The notes under the pieces: generated by a model | What the model saw: only the letters and a program-made list of their open reading frames with translations | Told to the model about the DNA's origin: nothing | The model's database searches: none | Made by a program: the position numbers and the translations under genes | DNA from: Candidatus Binatia bacterium | Lineage (GTDB): Bacteria; Desulfobacterota_B; Binatia; UBA9968 | NCBI GenBank assembly: GCA_025922795.1 | Contig: JAICHC010000171.1 | Coordinates: 1-6,458, forward strand | DNA length: 6,458 nt | Direction: 5' to 3' | Part shown: positions 5,344-6,458 of the stretch, piece by piece | Layout of the letters: each line of letters begins with the position of its first letter | How positions within the stretch are numbered: position 1 is the stretch's first letter

Positions 5344-5736
5344 CGCTTTTCGCTATTTCTTGGAGTCCTACACCTGCCCGTTGCTTCGTGTCTCTCGCCT
5401 GTTTCTAGTTTCCCCATACGATAATTTCCGTTTCACCTCATCACCTTTCACTGATGCCAAAAACCAGCCTGTCCCCTTTTTCCCAATCGGTTCACGGTCT
5501 CCGATCCTCGGTCCCGTTATGCCAAGCGACGATTGAACGCGTGCTGGCTTTCCTCTGTGCTTATGGGTTGTTTCGTGCCTGGTCGCAGACTCGACCCGTC
5601 GACCGGGCACGGGCCGAAGGGATATATGACACCGTGGCAACCGGCCTGGAAGACTGTCGCGGTTGAGTTCACTTGATTTGCGCTAATAACTAAGGAATTA
5701 CCTCCTGCGCGCCGAGCTGCAAGTAGGGTCACCGAG
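5344..5736. other. Gene-free stretch (393 bp)
   Basis: No frame here gives a recognisable protein, and the open frames present lack good ribosome-binding sites or familiar motifs. The left part (5370-5490) is pyrimidine-rich on the plus strand, with CTGTCCCCTTTTTCCC at 5469-5484. A large hairpin-forming repeat lies at 5574-5611. An AGGAGG (minus strand, 5701-5706) is present, but no start codon follows at a usable distance. The leader and promoter of the 132-residue gene should be in the left part, but I cannot pick one out. Confidence 0.5.
5574..5611. repeat. 12-bp imperfect inverted repeat (hairpin)
   Basis: CGTGCCTGGTCG (5574-5585) and CGACCGGGCACG (5600-5611) pair over 12 positions with a single T/G mismatch, which is a wobble pair in plus-strand RNA, around a 14-base loop. 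It is GC-rich and would be very stable. It lies about 125 bases downstream of the TauD-type stop on the minus strand. No T-tract follows on either strand, so it is not a canonical intrinsic terminator, though it could work with Rho or be a protein-binding site. Confidence 0.45.
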
Positions 5737-6458
5737 TCAGAATGGCTGGTCCCCTTGTGTCGACGTGCGATGAAGCAAACGGATGTCGTCCATCGCATAG
5801 CCACCGCAGGCCTGATGATTGACGCTACGGTTGTCCCATATCACGAAATCGCCCAGGGTCCATTTGTGACGATACACATTCCCAGGCGCCGTCTGGTAGG
5901 CGAATAACGTATCGAGCAGCGGCTGCGCCTCGGCGTCGTCCATGTCCTGTATACCGACGGTAAAACGCGGCGAGACATAAAGACCCTTGCGACCCGATAT
6001 CGGATGGGTGCGGACAATCGGATGGAGCACATTCTCGGTGGCCTGCCTTTGATAATATTCCTCGCCGCCCTCTCGGCTCACCGCGACGCGGGGATTGCCC
6101 AGCTTGCTGCGCTGGTGGATGCCCATGCGCCCCTCGATGCGCTTTTTGATGTCATCGGGCAGACTTTCATAGGCGCCGTGCATATCGGCGAATTCCGTAT
6201 CGCCGCCGTGCTTCGGCAGCTTGTGGGCATAGAGCAAAGTCGCGAGCGAAGTCTCTTTTCTGTAGGACTGGTCCGAATGCCAGAAATCGCCGGCCGCGAC
6301 CACGCCAATGAATTTACCGTCGACCTTCTCATTGGAAAGGATGGCGATTTCCGGAAAGCCCGGCACCCGCTGATCCTCGTCATAGAGCATTTCAAGCGGG
6401 CCGAACCTCCGGCTGAAGGCAACTTGATGTTGAGGCTCGATACGTTGATCGCGAAAAA
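5737..6458 (-). CDS. TauD/TfdA-family Fe(II)/2-oxoglutarate dioxygenase (N-terminus cut by right window edge)
   Basis: The frame is open to the right edge; 239 residues are visible, starting FRDQRIEPQHQVAFSRRFG, the usual early segment of the family, so the ATG at 6388-6390 is internal and about 40-60 residues are missing. The iron facial triad is complete: H60 and D62 in GDFWHSDQSY (numbered from the first whole visible residue) and distal H214 in WDNRSVNHQA. R226, twelve residues after H214 in DDIRLLHRT, fits the arginine that holds 2-oxoglutarate. The C-terminus RTSTQGDQPF is typical and the gene ends normally with TGA. Such enzymes hydroxylate a substrate using O2 and 2-oxoglutarate, releasing CO2 and succinate; members act on taurine, other sulfonates, 2,4-dichlorophenoxyacetate and secondary metabolites. 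The substrate cannot be assigned here, and there is no sulfonate transporter in view. Its promoter is outside the window, and 393 gene-free bases follow it. Confidence 0.93.
   Translation of the reverse strand, partial: FRDQRIEPQHQVAFSRRFGPLEMLYDEDQRVPGFPEIAILSNEKVDGKFIGVVAAGDFWHSDQSYRKETSLATLLYAHKLPKHGGDTEFADMHGAYESLPDDIKKRIEGRMGIHQRSKLGNPRVAVSREGGEEYYQRQATENVLHPIVRTHPISGRKGLYVSPRFTVGIQDMDDAEAQPLLDTLFAYQTAPGNVYRHKWTLGDFVIWDNRSVNHQACGGYAMDDIRLLHRTSTQGDQPF

Noticed and set aside
5459..5484. AAACCAGCCTGTCCCCTTTTTCCC-like stretch (read in parts) resembling 'GGGGACAG' motifs found near REP-associated transposase sites
   Set aside because: Only one copy, no inverted partner and no transposase gene nearby; the resemblance is from memory and too short to call a mobile element.
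5581..5605. GGTCG...CGACC arm considered as part of a tRNA-like structure
   Set aside because: No acceptor stem, anticodon arm or T-loop consensus can be fitted around it.
5454..5666. 70-codon plus-strand open frame in the right gene-free stretch
   Set aside because: No recognisable motif and no ribosome-binding site, and it runs through the hairpin repeat; probably chance.
5700..5706. Strong Shine-Dalgarno-like AGGAGG on the minus strand downstream of the dioxygenase
   Set aside because: No ATG, GTG or TTG at a suitable distance opens a frame of useful length.

Overview
The window is a moderately GC-rich stretch of bacterial chromosome with five protein genes or gene fragments on the minus strand, one large gene on the plus strand and one broken minus-strand gene. 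I see no rRNA, tRNA, insertion sequence, CRISPR array or phage gene. Gene content (an ADP-forming acyl-CoA synthetase fused to an acetyltransferase, several non-heme iron oxygenases, an orphan receiver protein, a degraded DUF433 antitoxin) would suit an uncultured soil or sediment proteobacterium or a 'deltaproteobacterial' lineage. That placement is inference; no marker gene is present.

Left block (1-902, minus strand): a 235-residue heme-oxygenase-fold diiron-type protein with a textbook Shine-Dalgarno is followed after 20 bp by the N-terminus of a gentisate 1,2-dioxygenase-like cupin that runs off the left edge. The two look like one operon read leftwards. Between 903 and 1169 is a gene-free leader and promoter region.

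Middle block: a single-domain response regulator (1170-1562, minus) is divergent from a 910-residue fusion protein (1923-4655, plus) made of an N-terminal GNAT acetyltransferase and a complete NDP-forming acyl-CoA synthetase (CoA-binding, ligase and ATP-grasp parts). This resembles the actinobacterial type of protein acetyltransferase (Pat), and both catalytic-type histidines of the synthetase part are kept. The 360-bp divergent spacer holds a clear inverted repeat and a sigma-54-like GG-N10-GC element facing the response regulator.

Right block: a DUF433 antitoxin-like gene (4716-4894, minus) is frameshifted by what looks like a duplicated AT dinucleotide. Upstream of it on the same strand is a 132-residue protein of unknown function (4945-5343). 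A 393-bp gene-free stretch with one large imperfect hairpin follows. Last is a TauD/TfdA-type Fe(II)/2-oxoglutarate dioxygenase (5737-6458, minus) whose N-terminus lies beyond the right edge.

The window therefore carries three oxygen-dependent metalloenzymes of three unrelated folds (cupin, heme-oxygenase-like, double-stranded beta-helix TauD), plus a CoA-thioester enzyme with a possible regulatory acetyltransferase. This fits catabolism of aromatic or organic acids, but no substrate can be read from the sequence. The most promising candidate for something undescribed is the diiron-protein/cupin operon at the left edge.
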